Shown here: positions 1 through 6,558 of the stretch, in pieces
Layout of the letters: the number at the start of each line of letters is the position of its first letter
How positions within the stretch are numbered: position 1 is the first letter of the stretch
Origin: JAOZHU01 sp964506435
GTDB lineage: Archaea > Thermoproteota > Bathyarchaeia > Bathyarchaeales > Bathycorpusculaceae
Direction of reading: 5' to 3'
Length of the DNA: 24,954 bases
Assembly: GCA_964506435.1 (NCBI GenBank)
Contig: CAZDLK010000032.1
Coordinates: 1 to 24,954 of the forward strand
The notes under the pieces: model-generated
The model's input: the letters and a program-made list of their open reading frames with translations, nothing else
Database searches by the model: none
What the model was told of the DNA's origin: nothing
Program-made: the position numbers and the translations under genes

Positions 1-257
1 GGTTTTATGACTACGTACTCGTTTATGGCTGCGCCGGCGTTTTTGCGTGTGAAGCCGTCTATGCGTATAATATCGCGGTTTTGGTCTTCACTGTATGCTG
101 GCCACGCTATGGCTGACGTGGTGCGTTTGTTGACGATTTCTATTACGTCGCCTGCGCTTATGCCCATTTTCTGCATTGCGCGTTGGTCTATGCGGGCGAT
201 GCCTCTGCCGACATCTCGTTGTCTTGCATCTCCAACACGTAGTTGTATTTCACTCAA
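1..257 (-). CDS. cdc48: Cdc48/VAT family AAA ATPase, N-terminal part (partial)
   Basis: The 85 codons visible on the minus strand encode the substrate-binding N domain of a Cdc48/p97/VAT ATPase; the gene continues past base 1. The protein begins (M)SEIQLRVGDARQRDVGRGIA, followed by DQRAMQKMGI, GDVIEIV, the AWPAY segment and IIRIDGFTRKNAG, all typical of the double-psi barrel of this domain. The family unfolds proteins and feeds the proteasome; the ATPase modules lie outside the window. I chose the TTG start at 257 because an AGGAGGA ribosome site sits 6 bases upstream (264-270) and the family sequence begins at that residue. An archaeal TATA box is found about 60 bases upstream. The plus-strand frame over the same bases is a shadow. 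Confidence 0.9.
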   Translation of the reverse strand, partial: MSEIQLRVGDARQRDVGRGIARIDQRAMQKMGISAGDVIEIVNKRTTSAIAWPAYSEDQNRDIIRIDGFTRKNAGAAINEYVVIK

Positions 258-314
258 CCAGAATCCTCCTTGCTATAATGTGACTTTGAGCGTGTTGAAA
301 CAGAGGTAAATTCC

Positions 315-330
315 TATATAAACTTTAAAG
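315..330 (-). promoter_or_regulatory. TATA/BRE promoter of the cdc48 gene
   Basis: Read on the minus strand, a TTTATATA box (315-322) is preceded by an A-rich BRE-like stretch (323-330). Transcription would start near 290, giving a leader of about 35 bases that carries the AGGAGGA ribosome site. Confidence 0.6.
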
Positions 331-583
331 TGCACAGGGAAATACTGTCATGGTGGATGTTTTGAGTTGGTGCTGCTTTGTGGTAATGATTGCCCTTAAT
401 TTAAAGGGAGAAAACCAACTGCAATGCTTTTTGAACCATGGCTGAGGAGAGACTCGCTTAGTCAAGAAAAATTGACTGAGAATTAACAGGTTTTGTCAAC
501 AAATCTTTACAAAAAAGCTTTTATTCACTAAAAATAGCGAGATTATAACATAGTCCACGCAAAAACTCAGGAGACATAATACT
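331..583. other. Divergent intergenic region with a strong hairpin
   Basis: There is no gene between cdc48 and the surface-protein gene. The clearest structure is a hairpin at 457-480: CTTAGTCAA pairs with TTGACTGAG over nine positions (one G-U) around an A-rich six-base loop. Possible TATA boxes for the plus-strand gene are CTTTTATTC near 516 and GATTATAAC near 541; the ribosome site AGGAG is at 569-573. I recognise no RNA family here. Confidence 0.4.
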
Positions 584-2137
584 TTGCTTAAACGTTTTCA
601 ATCTTTTATTCATGCACTGATGTTTGTTTTTTCTCTATCGGCAATTCTGTTGCCTTCCTTTATTTCAACTGATTGTTATTGGGTAGCGGAAGCAGCCACG
701 GTGGCTTTAAATGATTCAAGTGTTTCTGGAGCTGATGGCACAAGCAATTCACCGATTCTCGTGGTTCAACACATAGATGAGCGGTTCTGGTACGCTGATT
801 ATGCCCTGCGTCATCTGGGGGTTCCTCATGATACTGTAACAGTGAATGATTTTTCAACGACAGATATCTCAAAGTACAAGATAATTATTGTTGGATCTTT
901 CATAGGACAAGATTACGAAGTTATACCCTGTCTAGATGCCAAATCAGTGGAAATTGAGGATTGGGTAACTTCTGGAGGATGCCTAGCCGTTTTCAGTCAA
1001 TATAAGGGTGCTCAAGCTTTTGATCTCAATGGAAAGTTGCGAACAGGTTTAGGTTCTGGGTATTACAAATGGATGCCTGGCAAGCCAGAGTTTGTTAGTG
1101 TATACTCGGACTGCGTTAGCATAGTCAATAGTAGTAATCCCATACTACTGAACTTCACCGATTATGATCTTTCGTTTTGGGATACAAGTGCAGATGGTTA
1201 TTTTGTTCAGCCACCCGGTGAGATACTAGCTATTCAAGATAACATTGCCAACCGCCCTGTCTTATATACGCAAATATTGGGTGAAGGAAAAATTGTCGCA
1301 ACTAGTCTTGATCCAGATTATCATGGTTTTGTCTACAACAACAAGGGCAGCGAAGGCAAAGAGGAAGCTCAACGATTTCTGAGGGCTGTATTGAGTTGGT
1401 TTGATGAAACTGAATTAAGCAGTTTTGTGACAAAGATTTCGGTTTTTACCAGTGCTTCATCCATAGCAATCGGTTACAAAGTAAGTATCAGCGGTATGTT
1501 GAGCGATCTTAAAGGAAAATCCATAGCAGGTGAGAAAGTGCTTCTGAGCTACATGAAGCAGGGACTATCGACATGGGTTCCCATCACTTCAGTTGTTACT
1601 GACTCTAATGGCGCCTATTCGTTTTCGTGGTTTCCCACTGCAACTGGCAACTTCACAATAGCCGCTGAGTATACTGGCAATGAGACTTATTCTAGCTCTC
1701 GGAATTTTGTTAGTTTTAGTGTGCAGAAATACAGTGATGCGGGGCTCTTTTATGTTGAATCAAACTCTACAGTGTCAGCTTTAGCATTCAATTCTAGCAT
1801 AAACGAGGTTGCATTCTCCGTTAGTGGTCTGTCTGGAACTTTTGGGTACATCAGGTTTGTTATTTCAAAAACACTTATCGCTAATGTTAGTGAATTGATG
1901 GTTTATATTGATGATAGGCCATTTAGCTACTCTATAACAGAAATTGCTGATTCATGGGCAATATATTTTGAATATACACATTCAACCCATGACATCAGGA
2001 TAGTGCCCTCAAAAGCTGAGAATCTTCAACCTCAACCAACAAAGCCTTTTCCAATTCTGGAAGTTGCTGCAACTGTAGTATTCGCAGTTGTAATTAGCAT
2101 AGGTCTTGCTGTTTACTATAAAAAGCATAATAACTAA
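584..2137 (+). CDS. Membrane-anchored surface protein with amidotransferase-like and Ig-like domains
   Basis: This 517-residue protein is probably exported and anchored on the outside of the cell. Residues 1-37 form a signal peptide with a long hydrophobic core. Residues about 57-270 alternate beta strands and helices (SPILVVQHID, YKIIIVGSFIG, VTSGGCLAVFS, GEGKIVATSLD) and look like a ThuA or class-I glutamine-amidotransferase-like Rossmann fold, with no convincing catalytic triad. Residues about 285-385 are a bacterial-type Ig-like domain (DSNGAYSFSWFP, EYTGNETYSSS). A final transmembrane helix (about 492-512) ends in KKHNN. The start is TTG at 584, with AGGAG 10 bases upstream. The Ig-like domain is clearly related to that of the three propeller proteins at 9-19 kb. 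No enzyme or binding function can be named. Confidence 0.75.
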   Translation: MLKRFQSFIHALMFVFSLSAILLPSFISTDCYWVAEAATVALNDSSVSGADGTSNSPILVVQHIDERFWYADYALRHLGVPHDTVTVNDFSTTDISKYKIIIVGSFIGQDYEVIPCLDAKSVEIEDWVTSGGCLAVFSQYKGAQAFDLNGKLRTGLGSGYYKWMPGKPEFVSVYSDCVSIVNSSNPILLNFTDYDLSFWDTSADGYFVQPPGEILAIQDNIANRPVLYTQILGEGKIVATSLDPDYHGFVYNNKGSEGKEEAQRFLRAVLSWFDETELSSFVTKISVFTSASSIAIGYKVSISGMLSDLKGKSIAGEKVLLSYMKQGLSTWVPITSVVTDSNGAYSFSWFPTATGNFTIAAEYTGNETYSSSRNFVSFSVQKYSDAGLFYVESNSTVSALAFNSSINEVAFSVSGLSGTFGYIRFVISKTLIANVSELMVYIDDRPFSYSITEIADSWAIYFEYTHSTHDIRIVPSKAENLQPQPTKPFPILEVAATVVFAVVISIGLAVYYKKHNN

Positions 2138-2142
2138 ATTTG

Positions 2143-2418
2143 TTATCTGCTTGATCTGCGAATGAATAACGTTTGAACTTGGCTTACGTGCTCTATCTTT
2201 CCAAGGTCAGTTTCGAACTCGTCCACAATGCCCGTCTTATCTTCTGGAAATCGCACTTGCAGCAGAAGCGCTTTCAACCCGAAAGCTATCTCTTCCTCAC
2301 CGTAGCCTTCCAGCGAAGCGAATTCGGGTAAGCATTTTTCTATGTCCTTTTTTAAACCGTCGAAGCTTTCCATTATGTCTTCTGGAAACACTTTGTAAGT
2401 GACTATTACGCTGCCCAT
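2143..2418 (-). CDS. ef1b: Archaeal elongation factor 1-beta
   Basis: The 91-residue protein matches archaeal EF-1 beta, the guanine-nucleotide exchange factor that reloads EF-1 alpha with GTP during translation. It has the family's usual length and features: MGSVIVTYKVFPE at the start, the acidic helix of the first half, EEIAFGLKALLLQVRFPE in the middle, and the C-terminal strand VSQVQTLFIRR. It is the second gene of a two-gene operon: the upstream zinc-ribbon gene stops 15 bases before this ATG, and the AAAGGAG ribosome site overlaps that stop codon. The pairing of a small zinc-ribbon gene with EF-1 beta is common in archaea. The gene converges on the surface-protein gene, with 5 bases between stop codons. 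Confidence 0.93.
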   Translation of the reverse strand: MGSVIVTYKVFPEDIMESFDGLKKDIEKCLPEFASLEGYGEEEIAFGLKALLLQVRFPEDKTGIVDEFETDLGKIEHVSQVQTLFIRRSSR

Positions 2419-2433
2419 TTGTTCCTTTCTCCT

Positions 2434-2622
2434 TTAGGGTCCTGTGAAGCCGCATTTGGGACACTTGTATGTGCGACCGAATTTGCGGCATTTTCCACAG
2501 CGTTTGATTTGGATTTCGCCGCAGTTGGGGCAGAGGAATTTTGTGGATTCTGTCCCTGGCGGGATGGGTTTACCGCAGCTTGTGCACGTAACCAGCGATA
2601 ATGTTGCTGCTTTTTCAGACAT
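2434..2622 (-). CDS. Small four-CxxC zinc-ribbon protein
   Basis: This 62-residue protein consists almost entirely of two zinc-binding knuckle pairs: CTSC, CPNC, CGKC and CPKC, with a CGFTGP ending. It belongs to the small archaeal zinc-ribbon family (HVO_2753/DUF1610-like) that usually sits next to EF-1 beta, as here. A role in translation or RNA binding is inferred from that linkage only. ATG at 2622 is preferred; a TTG directly before it (2625) is also possible, since GGAGA lies 6 to 9 bases upstream of either. A GATATAAG box at 2662-2669 gives a short leader and probably drives both genes. Confidence 0.85.
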   Translation of the reverse strand: MSEKAATLSLVTCTSCGKPIPPGTESTKFLCPNCGEIQIKRCGKCRKFGRTYKCPKCGFTGP

Positions 2623-2661
2623 CAAGTTTATCTCCGTGTCGTTTCTGTAACGTAAGACCTC

Positions 2662-2669
2662 CTTATATC
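2662..2669 (-). promoter_or_regulatory. TATA box of the zinc-ribbon/EF-1 beta operon
   Basis: GATATAAG on the minus strand is about 40 bases upstream of the start codon. This puts the transcription start near 2640 with a leader of about 20 bases. Confidence 0.5.
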
Positions 2670-2780
2670 TTCTATGCTTTACATCTCAAAAACCTATTAC
2701 TGCCGCTTTCTGAACACTACAACCAGCTAAACTAGCATACTTAGAGCTGAAACAGAAACCAAACTAGTCAACATGTAAAA

Positions 2781-2802
2781 GGTTTGCTGAAGCTCTGGAC
2801 AG
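2781..2802 (+). repeat. Solitary 22-base near copy of the propeller-module element arm
   Basis: GGTTTGCTGAAGCTCTGGAC plus AG matches the first 22 bases of the element at 16787 in 20 of 22 positions. The rest of the element is absent. It lies just upstream of the TATA box (2815-2823) of the tandem Lrp gene, so it could be an upstream regulatory site or a remnant. Confidence 0.55.
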
Positions 2803-2814
2803 CGTATAAGGTAG

Positions 2815-2823
2815 AAATATAAG
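2815..2823 (+). promoter_or_regulatory. TATA box of the tandem Lrp gene
   Basis: AAATATAAG predicts transcription starting near 2843. That is downstream of the TTG at 2835, so the TTG cannot be the translation start if this box is used; this favours GTG at 2877. Confidence 0.55.
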
Positions 2824-2876
2824 ACAAAATACAATTGAAATGCTATAAAACCACAGAAAAGTCGAGGGAAAAACCA

Positions 2877-3866
2877 GTGGCACCAACAAATAAAATCAGC
2901 GAAATTGACGCAAAAATAATAAGAGATTTGCTGAAAGACGGACGCAAAGATTTCGCGGACATCGCAAAAGAATGCGGTGTACAAAAGAATACAATCTGGA
3001 AACGTTACAAAGAAATGCAAAAAGCAGGCATAATCGTTGGCGCAACCATACAGATGAATTTCAGAAGATTCGGTTATGATGTGCATTCAGCCATTTTGCT
3101 AAGTGTGGAATTTAATCAGGTCAATGAAGTCATCGAGCAGATCAAAAAATTGCCAAACATCCATGAGGTTTCGCGAATTTATGGAAGATATAATGTCAGG
3201 GCGATATTAATACTCAAAAACTTGAGCGAATTAAATGATTATAAAGAGTTAATAAGGCAGGAAACATCCGCGTCAGATCTAAAAATCTACGTTATGACCG
3301 AAACCAGATACACACCAGAAAATCTGTCACTAGGAGCCGCGCAGCAATTGACAGGCAAAAACGCTGAAGCGAATGTCAAGTCAAGAGATGAAATCAAAAA
3401 GGCAGCAGTTAAACTCGACGAAGTAGATGAGCAGATATTAGAAAAATTAGCGGAAAATGGTCGAGCGCCTTTCAGCAAGATAGCTGAGGCAATTGGAGTT
3501 ACAACAGACACCGTGATAAGGAGATACCGAAAACTAACAGAAAACGGCATCATCAAAGTTTCAATTCAGATTGACCCGACAAAACTAGGATACTCCGTCA
3601 TGATGAATGTCTTGATAGCGCTCACACCCAGCGCGAATGCAGCTGCAACCGCAGAAACTATCTCCAAAATCCCAAATGTAACAGCCCTCGTGAAAGTCGC
3701 AGGAGACTATGACATGCACGTATTCACTCTAATAAGAGACGCCGAACAAATGATCACCATCCTAAATGAAATTGAGAGAGCACGCGGCGTATCAAGGATG
3801 GAACCAAGTGTAGAACTACTCAGCCATAAATATCCAGCCCCTCGCCGATACATATCAACATTCTAG
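2877..3866 (+). CDS. Tandem Lrp/AsnC-family transcription regulator (two fused units)
   Basis: The 329-residue protein contains two complete Lrp/AsnC units in one chain. Unit 1 has a helix-turn-helix (ISEIDAKIIRDLL through VQKNTIWKRYKEMQKAGII, about residues 6-60) and a RAM-type ligand domain (about 65-145). After a charged linker, unit 2 repeats the plan (LDEVDEQILEKL through TTDTVIRRYRKLTENGII, about 180-240, then RAM about 245-320 ending near VELLSHKY). Normal Lrp proteins are about 150 residues and pair through RAM domains, so this looks like a covalent dimer with two DNA-reading heads. The GTG start at 2877 has GAGG 9 bases upstream and follows the predicted transcription start; the longer TTG-started form (2835) has neither. 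The target is unknown. Confidence 0.88.
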   Translation: MAPTNKISEIDAKIIRDLLKDGRKDFADIAKECGVQKNTIWKRYKEMQKAGIIVGATIQMNFRRFGYDVHSAILLSVEFNQVNEVIEQIKKLPNIHEVSRIYGRYNVRAILILKNLSELNDYKELIRQETSASDLKIYVMTETRYTPENLSLGAAQQLTGKNAEANVKSRDEIKKAAVKLDEVDEQILEKLAENGRAPFSKIAEAIGVTTDTVIRRYRKLTENGIIKVSIQIDPTKLGYSVMMNVLIALTPSANAAATAETISKIPNVTALVKVAGDYDMHVFTLIRDAEQMITILNEIERARGVSRMEPSVELLSHKYPAPRRYISTF

Positions 3867-4145
3867 GAAGAACAAATATTCGCTTCTCCGCAGTTTCCTG
3901 CCTTTGCACGCCGAGGTTAGAAAGCGATTAAGTTTCTGAGGCTAACGTTACAGTCAACTAACCAGCATATTTGGAGCCTATTAGAAATAGCATGCAGAAA
4001 CCTATAGGGGGTAGGTGCGCAACCTTTCTGCAACAAACTCTGAGCTAGAAGTTATCAATTTGTTTTAGCAATAGACACCGCAGAACATCACATTTCCCAC
4101 CGAACCTCTCCTCGGCATAAACACCCGTCAAACACACACGCGCGG

Positions 4146-4979
4146 TCACAAACCCACATAAGTTGACGAGTCAACATGGACCTCAACCCCACCGTTTGGA
4201 GCCTCCTTGACTTTCGCGTTCACCAACTGCACCGCCGCACCAGACTTAAGACGCTGCTCAAGCTCTTCCGCCTTCTCGTTCCAAACCACCACCTTAACTT
4301 CGCCGCTTTCATCAGCAAGCATGAATCGCAACACTTTCCCAGCCGTCATATCCTGACGTGTAAAAGTGGAAGAAGGATAAACCGTTTGAGCAACGCCTAC
4401 GACGTGAACTCTCCTCTGTGCAGTGGTTATGTCGCTGATTTTCGTGGCGAACTTGTCAATAGACGAGTAATCTTCCGCTCTCAAATCATCGGGGTTAACT
4501 TCAACCGCGCTTTTCTCGCCGACATGCAGTTCCACTTTGCCAGCTCGGTCTTGTCGTGTGTACCCGTGAGAGAAACGGGCAACTACTCCAGCTTTCAACT
4601 CGCCAGACTCAACCAAACCTGCTTTATCATTCCACAGCATAACTCGGATAACGCCGTCGTCGCCAGCAACCATTAAACTCGCGTATTTCCCAGATCGTTT
4701 TCCCTCAAAAGTTTTAACTGGGTAAACCGCGACAACACGCCCAGACACAGTAACATCATTTAACTCAGGAACTAAATGGCTAATGGAAAGCGCGCGGTCA
4801 TAAACTCTGCCCGCGGAAACTTTGACGCCGTACTCAGCGGCGATCAACCGCAGAAGCGTTGCTTCCTCTATTAATCCGCCAGTCCTGTTTTTTTCTGTTT
4901 GCAGTCTTTCCAGAATGTTTTCCCGAGTGACTTCTGGGTGCTGCAACAGAATTTGCTGGATTGTTTCATCACTGGTCAT
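4146..4979 (-). CDS. rpa: Replication protein A-like single-stranded DNA-binding protein (two OB folds)
   Basis: The 277-residue protein is an archaeal RPA-like ssDNA-binding protein, expected to coat single strands during replication and repair. An N-terminal helical segment (about 1-70) precedes OB fold 1 (about 75-165: VTVSGRVVAVYPVKTF, KYASLMVAGDDGVIRVMLW) and OB fold 2 (about 185-277: VHVVGVAQTVYP, RFMLADESGEVKVVVWNEKAEEL). The repeated strand pattern ending in VMLWND / VVVWNE is the RPA signature. There is no zinc finger, so this is a short form. The start is ATG at 4979; a TTTAAAA box about 40 bases upstream gives a short leader and there is no strong ribosome site. It follows hsp20, SWIM and the microprotein genes on the same strand. 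Confidence 0.88.
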   Translation of the reverse strand: MTSDETIQQILLQHPEVTRENILERLQTEKNRTGGLIEEATLLRLIAAEYGVKVSAGRVYDRALSISHLVPELNDVTVSGRVVAVYPVKTFEGKRSGKYASLMVAGDDGVIRVMLWNDKAGLVESGELKAGVVARFSHGYTRQDRAGKVELHVGEKSAVEVNPDDLRAEDYSSIDKFATKISDITTAQRRVHVVGVAQTVYPSSTFTRQDMTAGKVLRFMLADESGEVKVVVWNEKAEELEQRLKSGAAVQLVNAKVKEAPNGGVEVHVDSSTYVGL

Positions 4980-5171
4980 TTTCTCTGAGTGCCGCCACGG
5001 ATAAGGAAATCTGGCTTGTTTTAAATCCTTCGCAGCATTTAGCGGTTAAACTGCAAATGGGCGTGTGGCTGGTTGGGTTTGTTAAAAATCGCTTTTATTC
5101 AGCGTTACGTTTGCTGTTCTAAACATGCTTTGCTCATGGTTGTGCGTAGAAGAAGCGGATTGTGTTGGCGG
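4980..5171. other. Intergenic, RPA promoter side
   Basis: Apart from the TTTAAAA TATA candidate (about 5018-5026) for the RPA gene on the minus strand, I see no gene or recognisable RNA. Confidence 0.4.
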
Positions 5172-5300
5172 TTAAGTTTTTTCTGCCGGCTGTTCTTCTT
5201 CTTTGCCGTAGTACGCGTACAAGAATATTAACACTAGAGCGATGAATGTTGCTCCTATGAGGATGTATTCGAGTGTTGTGAAGTATGCGGCTAAATTCAT
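5172..5300 (-). CDS. 42-residue single-pass membrane microprotein
   Basis: This short frame begins MNLAAYFTTLEYILIGATFI. A transmembrane helix spans about residues 11-31, followed by a Tyr-rich boundary (LYAYYG) and an acidic tail (KEEEQPAEKT). The composition is that of a real small membrane protein rather than random translation. ATG at 5300 has an AAATATTA TATA candidate about 38 bases upstream, overlapping the end of the SWIM gene. There is no strong Shine-Dalgarno. It lies between the SWIM gene and RPA on the same strand. I do not recognise a family; function is unknown. Confidence 0.6.
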   Translation of the reverse strand: MNLAAYFTTLEYILIGATFIALVLIFLYAYYGKEEEQPAEKT

Positions 5301-5342
5301 GTGTTTCGCCTGTTTCTCAGTATTCTTCTCATGTTGTAATAT

Positions 5343-5753
5343 TTAAGCAGTAGCTTTTTTCCACTCGTTCATCAACGTCTTGTACAGCTCATCCGTTTCC
5401 TCAAGCGTCTCGTACCAGCCTAGGTTGCGGGCGATTTTCTGTGCAATAAGGTGGTAGCACAAGTGGATTTTCCTGTCTAACACGCGAAAATAAAAGTCAT
5501 CACAAGTGCAAAACTCGGCTTCAGGCATTATCAAGTAGTCGCGTTCTCTTCCTATTACTATCCACACGATTCTGCCGCTGGGTTTAAAAACGTACTTTTT
5601 CACTCGGTTCTCCTTCAAAGCGTCCAAGGCTTTTGTGAATCGCTGACCGAACAACTCGTAAAGATCAGTGAGGTTTTTGCCTGACAGTTTGCCCTCTGTT
5701 TTTGCTTCTCTGCAGATAGCGTTTAACGTTTCGATTTCCGAGTTTTCGTTCAT
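5343..5753 (-). CDS. SWIM zinc-finger protein
   Basis: The 136-residue protein carries a SWIM zinc finger (C-x-C-x(n)-C-x-H): Cys82 and Cys84 in FCTCDDFYF, and Cys99 and His101 in HLCYHLIAQKIA. A helical N-terminal region and a strand pair (KKYVFKPSGRIVWIVIGRER) precede it. SWIM fingers bind DNA or proteins; in archaea and eukaryotes, small SWIM proteins are often linked to recombination and repair, including partners of RecA-family paralogs. Proximity to RPA fits such a role, but that is inference. The gene starts 46 bases after hsp20 ends, so the two may be cotranscribed. ATG at 5753 lacks a clear ribosome site. Confidence 0.82.
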   Translation of the reverse strand: MNENSEIETLNAICREAKTEGKLSGKNLTDLYELFGQRFTKALDALKENRVKKYVFKPSGRIVWIVIGRERDYLIMPEAEFCTCDDFYFRVLDRKIHLCYHLIAQKIARNLGWYETLEETDELYKTLMNEWKKATA

Positions 5754-5799
5754 GCAGACACGAGCTGTGCAAGAGAGAGTGACGGTGAAAAGAGCGGGT

Positions 5800-6396
5800 T
5801 TAGTTTATGTCTATTTGTTCGCCTTTCGGCTTCTTAATTTCAGCTCTTGGCAGGATAACTTCTAGGACGCCGTTTTTGTAGCTTGACTTGGCTTCTTTCA
5901 CTTTTACTTTCGCTGGCAACGTGACTTCCTTATAGTACTTATACTGTGGCGTATCCACGCTGATTTCCAGCGAGTCTTCTGTGCCGTGGAGTTTAATGTC
6001 AGTTTTCTCTACGCCGGGAAGTTCAACGACCACGCGAATTTCGCTGTCAGTTTCCACCACATCCACAAGCGGCTCACGTTCTTCTTTGACTTCGGGTCCT
6101 TTAAGGGACTTTTTGATGTTGCCGAACTCTTGGATTTCAGGTTTTCCGTCGGGACCGATTTTCATGCTGTAACCGTACACGAAGGGTCCGAATTCTTTAA
6201 CTGTGCTTCCGTCGGGCATTTTGCGTTCTTTAACGTAGTCTTTAGGGACTTTTTCGGTGAACTCGCGGAATTCTTCTTCCATGCGTTTTTCCATTTCGCG
6301 GAAGATGCGGTCGATGTCGCCGAAGAATGGGTCTTTGTCAAACGGTAAACGTCTACGCTTGCTCCATTCAGGGTAATCTTCATCATCTGAAGACAT
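5800..6396 (-). CDS. hsp20: Hsp20-family small heat-shock protein
   Basis: The 198-residue protein is a small heat-shock chaperone of the archaeal long N-terminus type. It has an acidic start, a charged helical region (DRIFREMEKRMEEEFREF), the archaeal GPFVYGYSMKIGPDGKPEI segment, then the alpha-crystallin domain (about 105-190) with VVVELPGVEKTDIKL and the KNGVLEVILPR strand near the end. The classic C-terminal I-x-I oligomerisation motif is represented by IDIN. It holds unfolding proteins in an ATP-independent way in the cytoplasm. ATG at 6396 follows GGTGA about 8 bases upstream. A strong TATA box lies far upstream (6514-6525). Confidence 0.92.
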   Translation of the reverse strand: MSSDDEDYPEWSKRRRLPFDKDPFFGDIDRIFREMEKRMEEEFREFTEKVPKDYVKERKMPDGSTVKEFGPFVYGYSMKIGPDGKPEIQEFGNIKKSLKGPEVKEEREPLVDVVETDSEIRVVVELPGVEKTDIKLHGTEDSLEISVDTPQYKYYKEVTLPAKVKVKEAKSSYKNGVLEVILPRAEIKKPKGEQIDIN

Positions 6397-6513
6397 TTTT
6401 ACAAATCACCACACTAATACGCTGACGCTTTCCAATCCAATAAGGCTTATGATGAAAAATACGCTTTCCCAACATCACCTAGCGGCACTAGTGCTCGGAG
6501 CAGTCTATACCCC

Positions 6514-6525
6514 CCTTATATAAAG
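6514..6525 (-). promoter_or_regulatory. Strong TATA box, probably hsp20
   Basis: CTTTATATAAGG on the minus strand is the best TATA match in the 6397-6558 gap, followed by a G-run and TATAG. It would give hsp20 a leader of roughly 95 bases, unusually long. A weaker CTTATT near 6440 could serve a shorter transcript. Confidence 0.45.
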
Positions 6526-6558
6526 CAAGTATGCGAAGACCTGATTTAGAGCGTTTGT

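Noticed and set aside
7..309. 100-residue plus-strand frame at the window start
   Set aside because: It is antisense to the Cdc48 N-terminal coding sequence, whose family motifs are unmistakable.
3934..3946. GTTTCTGAGGCT-like string downstream of the Lrp gene as a further element remnant
   Set aside because: Only about 12 bases match with a gap; this is within chance expectation. I see nothing else in 3867-4145.
4176..4676. 166-residue plus-strand frame opposite the RPA gene
   Set aside because: The minus strand encodes two OB folds; the plus-strand translation has no domain-like pattern.
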